Below the pieces are notes generated by a model, which was not told the origin of the DNA, ran no database searches, and saw nothing but the letters and a program-made list of their open reading frames with translations. Of a stretch of DNA of 5,755 bases, positions 1-5,206 are shown piece by piece. This DNA comes from DAISJD01 sp036821645 (GTDB lineage: Bacteria; Pseudomonadota; Alphaproteobacteria; ATCC43930; CGMCC-115725), in the NCBI GenBank assembly GCA_036821645.1, contig DAISJD010000165.1, forward strand, positions 1-5,755, in the 5' to 3' direction. A program made the position numbers and the translations under genes. The first letter of the stretch is position 1. Each line of letters starts with the position of its first letter.

Positions 1-48
1 CACCTAACCCCAACCCCCTGATCGCGCTGCCGATCATCAACGGACGAG

Positions 49-89
49 CCTTGCATTCCACTCAAACCCAGGTTTGTCGGAATGCAAGG
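49..89. repeat. Long inverted repeat (hairpin 1 upstream of tRNA-Thr)
   Basis: Perfect 11-bp arms (CCTTGCATTCC at 49-59, GGAATGCAAGG at 79-89) enclose a second inner dyad of 6 bp (CAAACC at 63-68, GGTTTG at 71-76) with a 2-nt loop, so the whole element can fold as one long interrupted hairpin. There is no T-run on either side, so it is not a canonical intrinsic terminator. It could be the 3' structure of a gene lying to the left of the window, a dispersed palindromic repeat, or a protein-binding dyad. The dyad is read directly from the sequence; its role is unknown. Confidence 0.6.
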
Positions 90-91
90 CC

Positions 92-131
92 CCAGATGAA
101 TTTATTGATTGCACAAACCACCTTCATCTGG
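92..131. repeat. Inverted repeat (hairpin 2 upstream of tRNA-Thr)
   Basis: Nine-base arms (CCAGATGAA at 92-100, TTCATCTGG at 123-131) are separated by 22 AT-richer bases. It begins two bases after hairpin 1. The spacer contains CAAACC again (114-119), the same hexamer as the inner arm of hairpin 1. No function is assigned. Confidence 0.45.
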
Positions 132-145
132 CATCGTCCCCGCCA

Positions 146-170
146 CTTCAAGCGCCAACGCTGCTTGAAG
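146..170. repeat. Inverted repeat (hairpin 3, immediately upstream of tRNA-Thr)
   Basis: Eight-base arms (CTTCAAGC at 146-153, GCTTGAAG at 163-170) enclose nine bases; an alternative inner pairing AGCG(151-154)/CGCT(159-162) overlaps it. It ends one base before the first base of tRNA-Thr, so in a primary transcript it would sit in the 5' leader trimmed off by RNase P. The role is unknown. Confidence 0.45.
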
Positions 171-171
171 C

Positions 172-247
172 GCCGCCTTAGCTCAGCCGGTAGAGCATCG
201 CATTCGTAATGCGGGGGTCGCGTGTTCGAGTCACGCAGGCGGCACCA
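172..247 (+). tRNA. tRNA-Thr, anticodon CGT
   Basis: A complete cloverleaf can be read. The 7-bp acceptor stem GCCGCCT (172-178) pairs perfectly with AGGCGGC (237-243). It is followed by a D-arm closed by GCTC/GAGC, an anticodon stem TCGCA/TGCGG with loop TTCGTAA, and a T-arm GCGTG/CACGC around TTCGAGT. The middle of the anticodon loop is CGT, which reads threonine codon ACG. The discriminator base is A (244) and the 3' CCA is encoded in the gene (245-247). ACG is a common Thr codon in GC-rich genomes, so this fits the host rather than the AT-rich DNA that follows. The 3' end of tRNA genes is a frequent integration target, which matters because the next 300 bases differ sharply in composition. 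Confidence 0.95.
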
Positions 248-269
248 TTTATCATCAAGAATTGTTATG

Positions 270-295
270 AGCCCTGCTTTGTGTCGGGTTTTTTT
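270..295 (+). terminator. Probable intrinsic terminator after tRNA-Thr
   Basis: AGCCC (270-274) can pair with GGGTT (286-290), including one G-T pair, across an 11-nt loop, and the stem runs into a tract of seven T (289-295). It lies 23 bp after the tRNA CCA end, where a tRNA terminator is expected. The stem is short and the loop large, so the strength is uncertain. Confidence 0.5.
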
Positions 296-328
296 ATGCG
301 TTTTTTTTATATAAATGTTTTTTTATTT

Positions 329-357
329 TTGCTCAATATACTCAACAATTCTAAATA
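329..357 (+). promoter_or_regulatory. Weak candidate promoter in the AT-rich islet
   Basis: TTGCTC (329-334) and TAAATA (352-357) lie 17 bp apart, roughly matching -35 and -10 boxes, 16 bp before the first ATG of the islet at 373. Matches to consensus are modest, and any DNA this AT-rich yields such hits, so it is only a suggestion. Confidence 0.2.
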
Positions 358-372
358 ATTTGGGATTAAAAA

Positions 373-402
373 ATGACCCAAGAAGAATTTTATTGTAATT
401 AA
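373..402 (+). CDS. Possible 9-codon leader peptide or broken gene start
   Basis: An ATG at 373 opens MTQEEFYCN and stops at TAA (400-402). No strong ribosome binding site precedes it (only GGGA near 362). It is in the same frame as the ATG at 436, and the frame between the TAA and that ATG is open, encoding HTELLSQEGDF. Two readings are possible. It may be a short upstream open reading frame controlling the next gene, or the N-terminus of a longer gene that has acquired a nonsense codon. The second fits with the other lesion downstream. No homology is recognised. Confidence 0.2.
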   Translation: MTQEEFYCN

Positions 403-411
403 CATACTGAA

Positions 412-430
412 CTTCTTAGTCAAGAAGGAG
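412..430 (+). promoter_or_regulatory. Shine-Dalgarno inside a small hairpin
   Basis: AAGGAG at 425-430 sits five bases before the ATG at 436, an excellent ribosome binding site. It overlaps the 3' arm (AAGAAG, 422-427) of a hairpin with CTTCTT (412-417) and a 4-base loop AGTC. A second AAGAAG (380-385), inside the upstream 9-codon reading frame, could compete for the same CTTCTT. This is a possible switch between a masked and an exposed binding site, but each stem has only two G-C pairs. Confidence 0.3.
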
Positions 431-435
431 ATTTC

Positions 436-562
436 ATGAAAAATATAATAAAAAAAACTTGGGGAAATTGATCCCAGTTATCCCGATCAATTAAAAGAAG
501 TTCTAAAAAATTTGACTTCACAGTCAGGTGTGGCTGTTGTTTTTAGAATTTCTAAAAATTAG
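436..562 (+). pseudogene. Small AT-rich gene broken by a frameshift at an A8 run
   Basis: A perfectly placed AAGGAG and ATG (436) begin MKNIIKKTWGN, which stops at TGA (469-471). Skipping one base in the run of eight A (450-457) moves translation into a frame that stays open to TAG (560-562). The product would then be about 41 residues, continuing from MKNIIKK into LGEIDPSYPDQ and ending VVFRISKN. The downstream frame has no ATG and is closed upstream by TAA at 449-451, so it cannot be expressed alone from a standard start. The composition (about 25% GC) marks it as foreign to its neighbours. Explanations are a decayed acquired gene, a homopolymer sequencing error, or slippage at the A-run. 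No family is recognised and no membrane segment is evident. Confidence 0.5.
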
Positions 563-614
563 CCGATTGCTGTTCTACCGCTAATCTCGTGATGAATTGA
601 TCGACACCCCTTGC

Positions 615-2744
615 TCACGCCGCCGTTGCGGCGTGGCTGATCCGGGGCAGGATGATGCGGAATTCGGTGAAATGGCCGGGTTCGCTTGCGACATCGATCG
701 TGCCGCCATGTTGGTTCACCACGATATCGTAGCTGAGGCTGAGGCCGAGGCCGGTGCCTTGGCCGGGCGGTTTCGTCGTAAAGAACGGGGTGAAAAGTTT
801 GGCGCGGATATCCTCGCTCATCCCGACGCCATTGTCGCGCACGACCACCTCGACCAGATCGCCTTGATTGACCGTCGCGATCGAGACGACCGGCACGAAC
901 CCGCCGCCCACCTGGACGGCCCGTTCAAGGGCGGCGTAAAAGGCATTGGAGAGAAGATTGACCAACACCCGCGTCAAATCTTCCGGCACCGCCATCAAAT
1001 CCCCCGCCAACGGGTCGAGCGTGGTGAGAAAATCGAGCTTGAAGGTCGGATTCTGCACGCGCGCCCCATGATAGGCGAGATTGCCCGCCTCTTCGACCAC
1101 AGAGTTGAGGCCCACCGACTGGAATTGCCCGCCACCGCGCGAATGCAGCAGCATGGTACTGACGATGCCGTCGGCACGGGCCCCATGCTCGCCGATCTTG
1201 CGCAGATTGCTGGTCAAAAGTTGGGCGATTTCCTGCAATTCTTCATGATGACCGCCTTCGACCGTCGGGATGAGGTCCAGCATTTCCACCAGAAGATCAT
1301 CCGACATATGGGCGAAATTATTCACGAAATTCAGCGGATTCTTGATTTCATGGGCGATACCCGCCGCCATCTGGCCCAAGGAGGCCAATTTTTCGGCATG
1401 CACCAACCGATCCTGCGCCGCCTTCAGGTCTTCAAGGGCGATTTCGGCGGCTTCTTTGGCTTTTTTCAATTGCCGTTCGGCTTCTTCCCGTTCCGTCACG
1501 TCGCTTTGGATGAAAACCCACCCGACATTCGGCACCCGGTCGCACCGCACCTCGATCATGCGGCCCGTGATCTTATTTTCATAGGCGACGGGTTTGCTCC
1601 AATGGCGGCCGTCGATCCGGGGCGCATCGCCCATCATCATCATGGTCCAGGCCACGAACGCCTCGACCTCCGCCTCGCTCATCCCGTCATCGGGGCCACG
1701 GGTCGCCTGACACCGCAGCAAGGTGGCAAGACACGGTATGGCCTCCGCGGCCCCCGGCGGTATCGTGGCGGGATCGAGCAGGAATCCACTGAAATCGCCC
1801 CGGCGCGCCTGGGCCCGGACCACGTCATAGGCGGTAAACCGCCCACTGGCCGACAGATCGTCGAGGCTCAGCAGACTGATATAGCGTTCGTTCCAGATCA
1901 GGGCTTCGAGATCGAAATTGAACATGACGAAGCCGACGGGCAACAATTCGGCATCGACGGCCGCCCGCAGCCGGGCGGATAATTCTTCCGCCTCTGCCTT
2001 GGCGCGGGCCAAGGCTTCTTCCGCCAGTTTCCGATCGTGAATATCGATGTAAATCCCGACGATTTCGCCTGTCGGAATACGTTCGCGAATATGTTCGTAC
2101 CAACGCCCGCCCAATTGGTGAACCAGAAAACTGGTCCCGGTCAGATTGGCGCGTTCGTGCATCCGTTGGGCCAAATAAGCGTCGGGATCCTGATGGGCCA
2201 AGGGATCGCTGACATGACCGATATCCAATTCGCGGCGAATAATCTCCGAAATATGGCACCCCTTGATCCGGTCCTGTTCGGGCGCACTTTCAAACAATTC
2301 ATGAAATTTGCGGTTGGTAAACACCACCCGTTCTTCAGGATCGGAAATCAAAATCGCATTGGTCGTCCCGTTCAGTCCGGCGATCAAATGGCTGTCGGGG
2401 CCGGTTTCCGGCATCACCCGATGAACGTAGCAAACGGTGGCCGCAACCCCTTCCCAGAGGATCGGTGCCGACGTCACCTCGACCCAGCGTTCGACACCCA
2501 GATCCTGATCGAGCGGCAGGCGAACGGGCCCCTCACCACGGGCGCGGATTTCCGGGGCAAAATTGTTGAGATTGGGCCAGGCCAACACCTCCGCCACTGT
2601 CCTGCTGTGCAGTATGGCGAAGCGGGCATTGCAATAAATCGGCAGGTTATCGCGATGAACCAAGACGCCGAACGGCGCCTGATCGAGCAGCAACGCTAGA
2701 TTTTCGGCGGATTGCAGACCTGGAACTGCTGACGCCGTCATCAT
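615..2744 (-). CDS. Soluble PAS-PAS-PAS sensor histidine kinase
   Basis: This 709-aa kinase should autophosphorylate a histidine with ATP and pass the phosphate to a response regulator. PAS-like regions lie at about residues 12-110, 118-238 (ending in a PAC-like segment, GIYIDIHDRK) and 258-420. Charged, probably coiled-coil linkers follow at 238-262 and 418-455. The H-box is HEIKNPLNFVNNF with phosphoacceptor His465. The N-box is around NLLSN (596-600), G1 is DNGVGM (637-642), the F-box is FTPFFTTK (651-658) and G2 is GQGTGLGLSL (661-670), so all catalytic motifs are intact. There is no signal peptide or membrane helix, so sensing is presumably cytoplasmic, with PAS ligands unknown. An in-frame TAA at 2753-2751 fixes the start at one of two adjacent ATG codons (2744 or 2741); the ribosome binding site is weak. 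No response regulator lies beside it, making it an orphan within this window. The cognate signal and output cannot be told. Confidence 0.95.
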   Translation of the reverse strand: MMTASAVPGLQSAENLALLLDQAPFGVLVHRDNLPIYCNARFAILHSRTVAEVLAWPNLNNFAPEIRARGEGPVRLPLDQDLGVERWVEVTSAPILWEGVAATVCYVHRVMPETGPDSHLIAGLNGTTNAILISDPEERVVFTNRKFHELFESAPEQDRIKGCHISEIIRRELDIGHVSDPLAHQDPDAYLAQRMHERANLTGTSFLVHQLGGRWYEHIRERIPTGEIVGIYIDIHDRKLAEEALARAKAEAEELSARLRAAVDAELLPVGFVMFNFDLEALIWNERYISLLSLDDLSASGRFTAYDVVRAQARRGDFSGFLLDPATIPPGAAEAIPCLATLLRCQATRGPDDGMSEAEVEAFVAWTMMMMGDAPRIDGRHWSKPVAYENKITGRMIEVRCDRVPNVGWVFIQSDVTEREEAERQLKKAKEAAEIALEDLKAAQDRLVHAEKLASLGQMAAGIAHEIKNPLNFVNNFAHMSDDLLVEMLDLIPTVEGGHHEELQEIAQLLTSNLRKIGEHGARADGIVSTMLLHSRGGGQFQSVGLNSVVEEAGNLAYHGARVQNPTFKLDFLTTLDPLAGDLMAVPEDLTRVLVNLLSNAFYAALERAVQVGGGFVPVVSIATVNQGDLVEVVVRDNGVGMSEDIRAKLFTPFFTTKPPGQGTGLGLSLSYDIVVNQHGGTIDVASEPGHFTEFRIILPRISHAATAA
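616..635 (-). other. GC-rich dyad at the end of the histidine kinase gene
   Basis: Perfect 8-bp arms (CACGCCGC, 616-623; GCGGCGTG, 628-635) with a 4-base loop span the last codons and stop codon of the kinase. No T-run follows on the minus strand, so this is at best a rho-assisted or mRNA-stabilising hairpin rather than a canonical intrinsic terminator. Confidence 0.35.
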
Positions 2745-2970
2745 CGTGCATTACTCATGCGCAAAACAACCGACAGAGGATTTGCCAATTTTTTCATCGC
2801 ATCCTGATTCTGTTCGATAAAAAAATGTTGCACAGCAATAGCAGAAATGCCCACTTTATAACCAGTAAGCTTCCTGCAGGTCTAGTCGGCAATTCGTCGC
2901 TTCGTCCCACATCGCTCCCGACCGCTTATTCAAGGCGCGGGTGCGATCTCCCAACCGATATGACGGACAG

Positions 2971-2976
2971 TATAAT
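2971..2976 (+). promoter_or_regulatory. Perfect -10 box without a clear -35
   Basis: TATAAT stands in otherwise GC-richer sequence, oriented toward the gene at 3167. The hexamers 16-18 bp upstream do not resemble TTGACA, and there is no extended TG motif. If used, it would need an activator and would give a leader of roughly 185 nt containing the hairpin at 3124-3147. Confidence 0.3.
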
Positions 2977-3123
2977 GGGCGGCACCTTTATGCGTCAATT
3001 TAATCGGATTTTTATGTCCTACAATAATGGCGAACCATGACGCCTCGCCTGCAAATACCCTTCTTCGCTAGCCGATCTTTATCCCGGCATCAATAACGAT
3101 TTTTTAAGAATCTGATTCCATAG

Positions 3124-3147
3124 AAGGACGCGTTCCCGCGCCTTTTA
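3124..3147 (+). promoter_or_regulatory. Hairpin with short T-run just before the 3167 gene
   Basis: AAGG (3124-3127) and CGCG (3129-3132) pair with CGCG (3137-3140) and CCTT (3141-3144), with one bulged A and a TTCC loop, followed by TTA. Only four T in all follow the G-C part. It may be a weak terminator or attenuator in the leader of the exosortase operon, or simply a structured leader. It ends 19 bp before the start codon at 3167. Confidence 0.3.
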
Positions 3148-3166
3148 TGCATCAGGTTGAAACACC

Positions 3167-3535
3167 ATGTCGCTCTTGGAAACACGCGTAGAAAGACTGG
3201 GCCCTGAAACCTTGAAAGAACGGGCCTTTCTCGACGATTATTGCGTGAAACTCTTCGCCGCAGCCCGCACATGGTCGACCGGGGCGGCAGGCGGACGGGT
3301 TTGGGAAATCTGCGAGATTTTGCGCCCGTTCGAGACCCAGGTCGAAGCCGCCCTGCGTACGGCGGCACCATGGGATAGCCAAGCACAACGGGACGTGCGC
3401 AGTACGCTCCTGTCGTTAGAGCGGTTCGGCAGGCTTTATGCCCCGGCCGTCTTCAAATTGGCGACGGCAGCCGTGCAAAATTTCGACGCCCGTCTCAAAA
3501 TCGAACAGTCGGACGGTTTCGACCCAAGCCGGTAA
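3167..3535 (+). CDS. Uncharacterised 122-aa helical protein, first gene of exosortase locus
   Basis: I do not recognise this family. The 122-aa product is rich in Ala, Leu, Arg and Glu and reads as mostly alpha-helical. It has no signal peptide, no hydrophobic stretch long enough for a membrane span, and two cysteines (26 and 49) not in a metal-binding pattern, so it is probably cytoplasmic. The ATG at 3167 is preceded by a weak AGG (3154-3156) at about 10 bases. GC-rich third positions match the neighbours. It is followed after 172 bp by the exosortase on the same strand, so co-transcription is plausible but not shown. Its position suggests an accessory of the sorting or polysaccharide system; this is inference from context only. 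The gene is likely real: three other frames overlap it but none has a better start. Confidence 0.7.
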   Translation: MSLLETRVERLGPETLKERAFLDDYCVKLFAAARTWSTGAAGGRVWEICEILRPFETQVEAALRTAAPWDSQAQRDVRSTLLSLERFGRLYAPAVFKLATAAVQNFDARLKIEQSDGFDPSR

Positions 3536-3691
3536 GCGTCATCCCGACCAGGAGACGGCGCCGGGCGATTGGCACAGGGTTCGCATAGCTCTCATACCGC
3601 GATCCGCCCCTGTCGGATTGCGGTCGCTATGCTATCGGTTCTTGGCCTCGCTATTGGTTCTTATCTCTATGCCGTTCTGGCGGGTCAAGGG

Positions 3692-3700
3692 AAGGGGGGA
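3692..3700 (+). promoter_or_regulatory. Ribosome binding site deciding the exosortase start (TTG)
   Basis: The purine tract AAGGGGGGA lies eight bases before TTG 3708, while the only nearby ATG in the same frame (3669) has no purine-rich sequence before it. This favours the TTG. The ATG at 3701 that follows the tract even more closely is in another frame that gives a protein-unlike sequence. Confidence 0.5.
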
Positions 3701-3707
3701 ATGGATC

Positions 3708-4625
3708 TTGTCGCCCGATACTGCCACCGCCCAAACCGGGTCGACAGTCCGTTCGTTTTTTCTTCTGGGTCTGCTTGGCCTCGGCATGATCAATGCGGGA
3801 GTCCGCCCTGCCGCCGACTCGATTGCCGCCCATGGCTGGATCGACACGCTGAGCAATGGTTTCGGCAGTGGTTGGCCGGTCTATCTGGGCCTCGCCGGGG
3901 CGCTTTCGATCGGGGCTCAGGGTTTTGCCAAAGCCGCCTTTTCCAGCCTCGACTGGCTTTTCCTGCCTCTCTACGTCATCGGCCTTTTGGTGCCGAGCAG
4001 CGCCTTTTCCGCCGCCTGTCTGCTGGGCTTGGCGTTGGCTGAATCGCGCCATCGCCACTTACCGCGCGAATGGCGGTCTGCCATGGTCATTTTCGCAGCA
4101 CTGGGTGCCCGCGAACTTTGGGTCAGTAGTGGGATGAAGGCGATGTCCCCCGTCCTCCTCCATATCGATGCCAGTCTGACGGCCGATATCCTCAGCCTGC
4201 TCGGCCGTCATCCGGTCGTAGACGGCAATCTCGTGGCGCTCGAAGATGGCATGACCCTGGCCGTCCTGATGACCTGTTCTTCCTTCGCCAATATTTCCCT
4301 CGCCATGTTGACATGGCTCGTCGTAACCCGGTGGCTGCGCCCTTGGTTCGCCCGGATCGATTATCTCGCCATGGCCCTCGTCGCCTTCGGTGTGATCACC
4401 ATCAACCTCGCCCGCCTGACCGTCATGGGGCTCAGTCCCGATCTCTATCTCGTGGCGCACGGACCGATCGGGGCCACTGTCAGCGAGTTTGCCATTCTGA
4501 CGACAACCCTGCTTATTACTTGGTGGGGACTGTCCCGTGACGGGACGTCACCGCAGCATGACGGAACGTCACCGCACCATGACGGAACGTCATCCCGCCG
4601 TGCAGCATCGGCCGCCCGTTCATGA
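3708..4625 (+). CDS. Exosortase/archaeosortase-family membrane transpeptidase
   Basis: Exosortases are inner-membrane cysteine proteases/transpeptidases that recognise a C-terminal signal (PEP-CTERM type) on exported proteins and cleave it. From TTG 3708 the product is 305 aa, near the usual family size. Hydrophobic segments lie at about 16-31, 57-72, 81-111 (perhaps two), 124-139, 182-206, 217-240 and 255-274. The family's catalytic triad is visible in order: Cys190 in MTCSSFANISL, Arg236 in INLARLTVMG, and His251 in VAHGPIGATVSEF. The segment before the cysteine, HPVVDGNLVALEDG, matches the family pattern of a G-N-hydrophobic stretch before the active site. The motif is TCSS where XrtA-type enzymes have ACSG, so this is a divergent subtype. 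A hydrophilic C-terminal tail contains three 7-residue repeats of DGTSPxH type. The stop overlaps the next start (ATGA), implying translational coupling. ATG 3669 is an alternative start (318 aa). Subtype and substrate cannot be assigned. Confidence 0.88.
   Translation: MSPDTATAQTGSTVRSFFLLGLLGLGMINAGVRPAADSIAAHGWIDTLSNGFGSGWPVYLGLAGALSIGAQGFAKAAFSSLDWLFLPLYVIGLLVPSSAFSAACLLGLALAESRHRHLPREWRSAMVIFAALGARELWVSSGMKAMSPVLLHIDASLTADILSLLGRHPVVDGNLVALEDGMTLAVLMTCSSFANISLAMLTWLVVTRWLRPWFARIDYLAMALVAFGVITINLARLTVMGLSPDLYLVAHGPIGATVSEFAILTTTLLITWWGLSRDGTSPQHDGTSPHHDGTSSRRAASAARS
4538..4600 (+). repeat. Three tandem 21-bp repeats, each with a TGACG-N3-CGTCA palindrome
   Basis: Units run 4538-4558, 4559-4579 and 4580-4600. 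Each begins with TGACGGRACGTCA, an inverted repeat of 5-bp arms around three bases; the second half varies (CCGCAGCA, CCGCACCA, TCCCGCCG). In frame they encode (H)DGTSPQ, (H)DGTSPH and (H)DGTSSR in the exosortase tail, so length changes by whole units keep the reading frame. The 21-bp spacing is two helical turns, placing all palindromes on one DNA face. They end 21 bp before the next gene's ATG. They could be a mere coding microrepeat or an operator-like array. Confidence 0.85.
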
Positions 4626-5143
4626 CCGCAAAACGCTATGGCCTGCCGCTTCTCGCCCTGACCTTGATCGCGGGGCTCAGCATCAGCTTGAAAACCATGC
4701 GCTATGGCACGGCCGCCATGACCGAGGATGCGCGCGCGCGCCACGAAATCCGAATCGGCAATAGCCTCAGCGCACAAGGGTTCGAGATCGGCCCAACCCA
4801 TGATTTGGTCAAAGGCGGGATCTTGCGTGCGGCCAGCTTTGCCAAGCGCCCCTGCACCATGCCCGTGTTCGTCGTCGTTCTGTCCGCCAGCAGCGAGGGC
4901 ACCGACCTACTGCACCGCGTCCTATCGGCCGAGGCCTATCGGATTCACTTCGTCTATCGCGGCGAACGCTATGACAGCCCGCCGATCACGCGCTACCTGA
5001 TGCAGGAAACCGTCTATTCGGTCTTGCGGGCAAGCGGTATCGCAACTGAAACGGCGGAACCGATGATCGAAATCGCCGAACCGATCGCCTGCCCCGCCGG
5101 GGCCGCCCCCATCTGGCCCGTACATTTCAGCGACGCGGGTTAA
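4622..5143 (+). CDS. Membrane-anchored periplasmic protein coupled to the exosortase
   Basis: This 173-aa protein starts at ATG 4622, overlapping the exosortase stop (ATGA), so the two are almost certainly made together. Residues 7-23 (after MTAKRY) form a single hydrophobic helix with a positive N-terminal flank, a signal anchor or uncleaved signal peptide. The rest is hydrophilic with mixed alpha/beta character and should face the periplasm. It contains two cysteines, Cys78 and Cys157, which could form a disulfide. The most distinctive part is about 105-135 (YRIHFVYRGERYDSPPITR and on). In other exosortase loci the gene after the exosortase often encodes EpsI, a periplasmic protein with an N-terminal membrane helix and of somewhat larger size. 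The position and topology match, but I cannot confirm EpsI sequence motifs, so I treat it as an EpsI-like or novel accessory. Its function is unknown. Confidence 0.8.
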   Translation: MTAKRYGLPLLALTLIAGLSISLKTMRYGTAAMTEDARARHEIRIGNSLSAQGFEIGPTHDLVKGGILRAASFAKRPCTMPVFVVVLSASSEGTDLLHRVLSAEAYRIHFVYRGERYDSPPITRYLMQETVYSVLRASGIATETAEPMIEIAEPIACPAGAAPIWPVHFSDAG

Positions 5144-5206
5144 CCGGCGTCACCGGCATGATTATCGCCAGCACGCCAACCGGGGTGCCGTTGCGATAGG
5201 CCGTCC

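Larger units (their letters stand above)
2745..3166. other. Intergenic region between divergent genes, no convincing gene
   Basis: These 422 bp separate the minus-strand kinase from the plus-strand gene at 3167, so both promoters should lie here. A 71-codon open stretch (2825-3040, plus) has no ribosome binding site and a protein-unlike composition, so I do not call it. Visible elements are a TATAAT box (2971-2976), a short dyad GGCGA/TCGCC (3029-3049) and the hairpin at 3124-3147. For the kinase, a TTGGCA reads on the minus strand at 2788-2783, but no acceptable -10 box lies 16-18 bp beyond it. Confidence 0.6.

Noticed and set aside
597..1982. A 461-codon plus-strand open frame antisense to the histidine kinase
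   Set aside because: It lies wholly opposite a gene with complete, ordered kinase motifs. Its translation is rich in His, Gly and Arg with no recognisable domain, typical of the antisense shadow of a GC-rich gene.
2037..2699. A 220-codon plus-strand open frame, also opposite the kinase
   Set aside because: Same reason: it mirrors the PAS region of the kinase, and no separate ribosome binding site or domain is visible.
2755..2800. A sigma-54-type promoter for the kinase around TTGGCA on the minus strand
   Set aside because: No GC element occurs at the required spacing after the GG, so the -24/-12 pattern is not met.
2825..3040. A 71-codon open stretch in the intergenic region
   Set aside because: The ATG follows an A-run with no Shine-Dalgarno, and the translation looks random. 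It spans the TATAAT box, fitting regulatory rather than coding DNA.
3361..3371. GGCGGCACCAT, identical to the last bases of tRNA-Thr plus one flanking base, as a possible attachment site
   Set aside because: The match is only 11 GC-rich bases, lies inside the 122-aa gene's coding frame, and no integrase or composition change accompanies it. A similar partial match (GGCGGCACC at 2979-2987) is equally unconvincing.
3569..4042. A 157-codon frame overlapping the exosortase start
   Set aside because: After about 3710 it overlaps the well-supported exosortase and becomes rich in Pro, Arg and Cys without structure. Only its first hydrophobic part is of interest and is noted as a finding.
5144..5206. 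A 13-codon plus-strand frame (5158-5199) and, on the minus strand, a 30-codon frame reading into the convergent gap
   Set aside because: Both lack a ribosome binding site or standard start and are short enough to arise by chance in GC-rich DNA. The partial dyads here (GGCGT/ACGCC) are too scattered to call a terminator.
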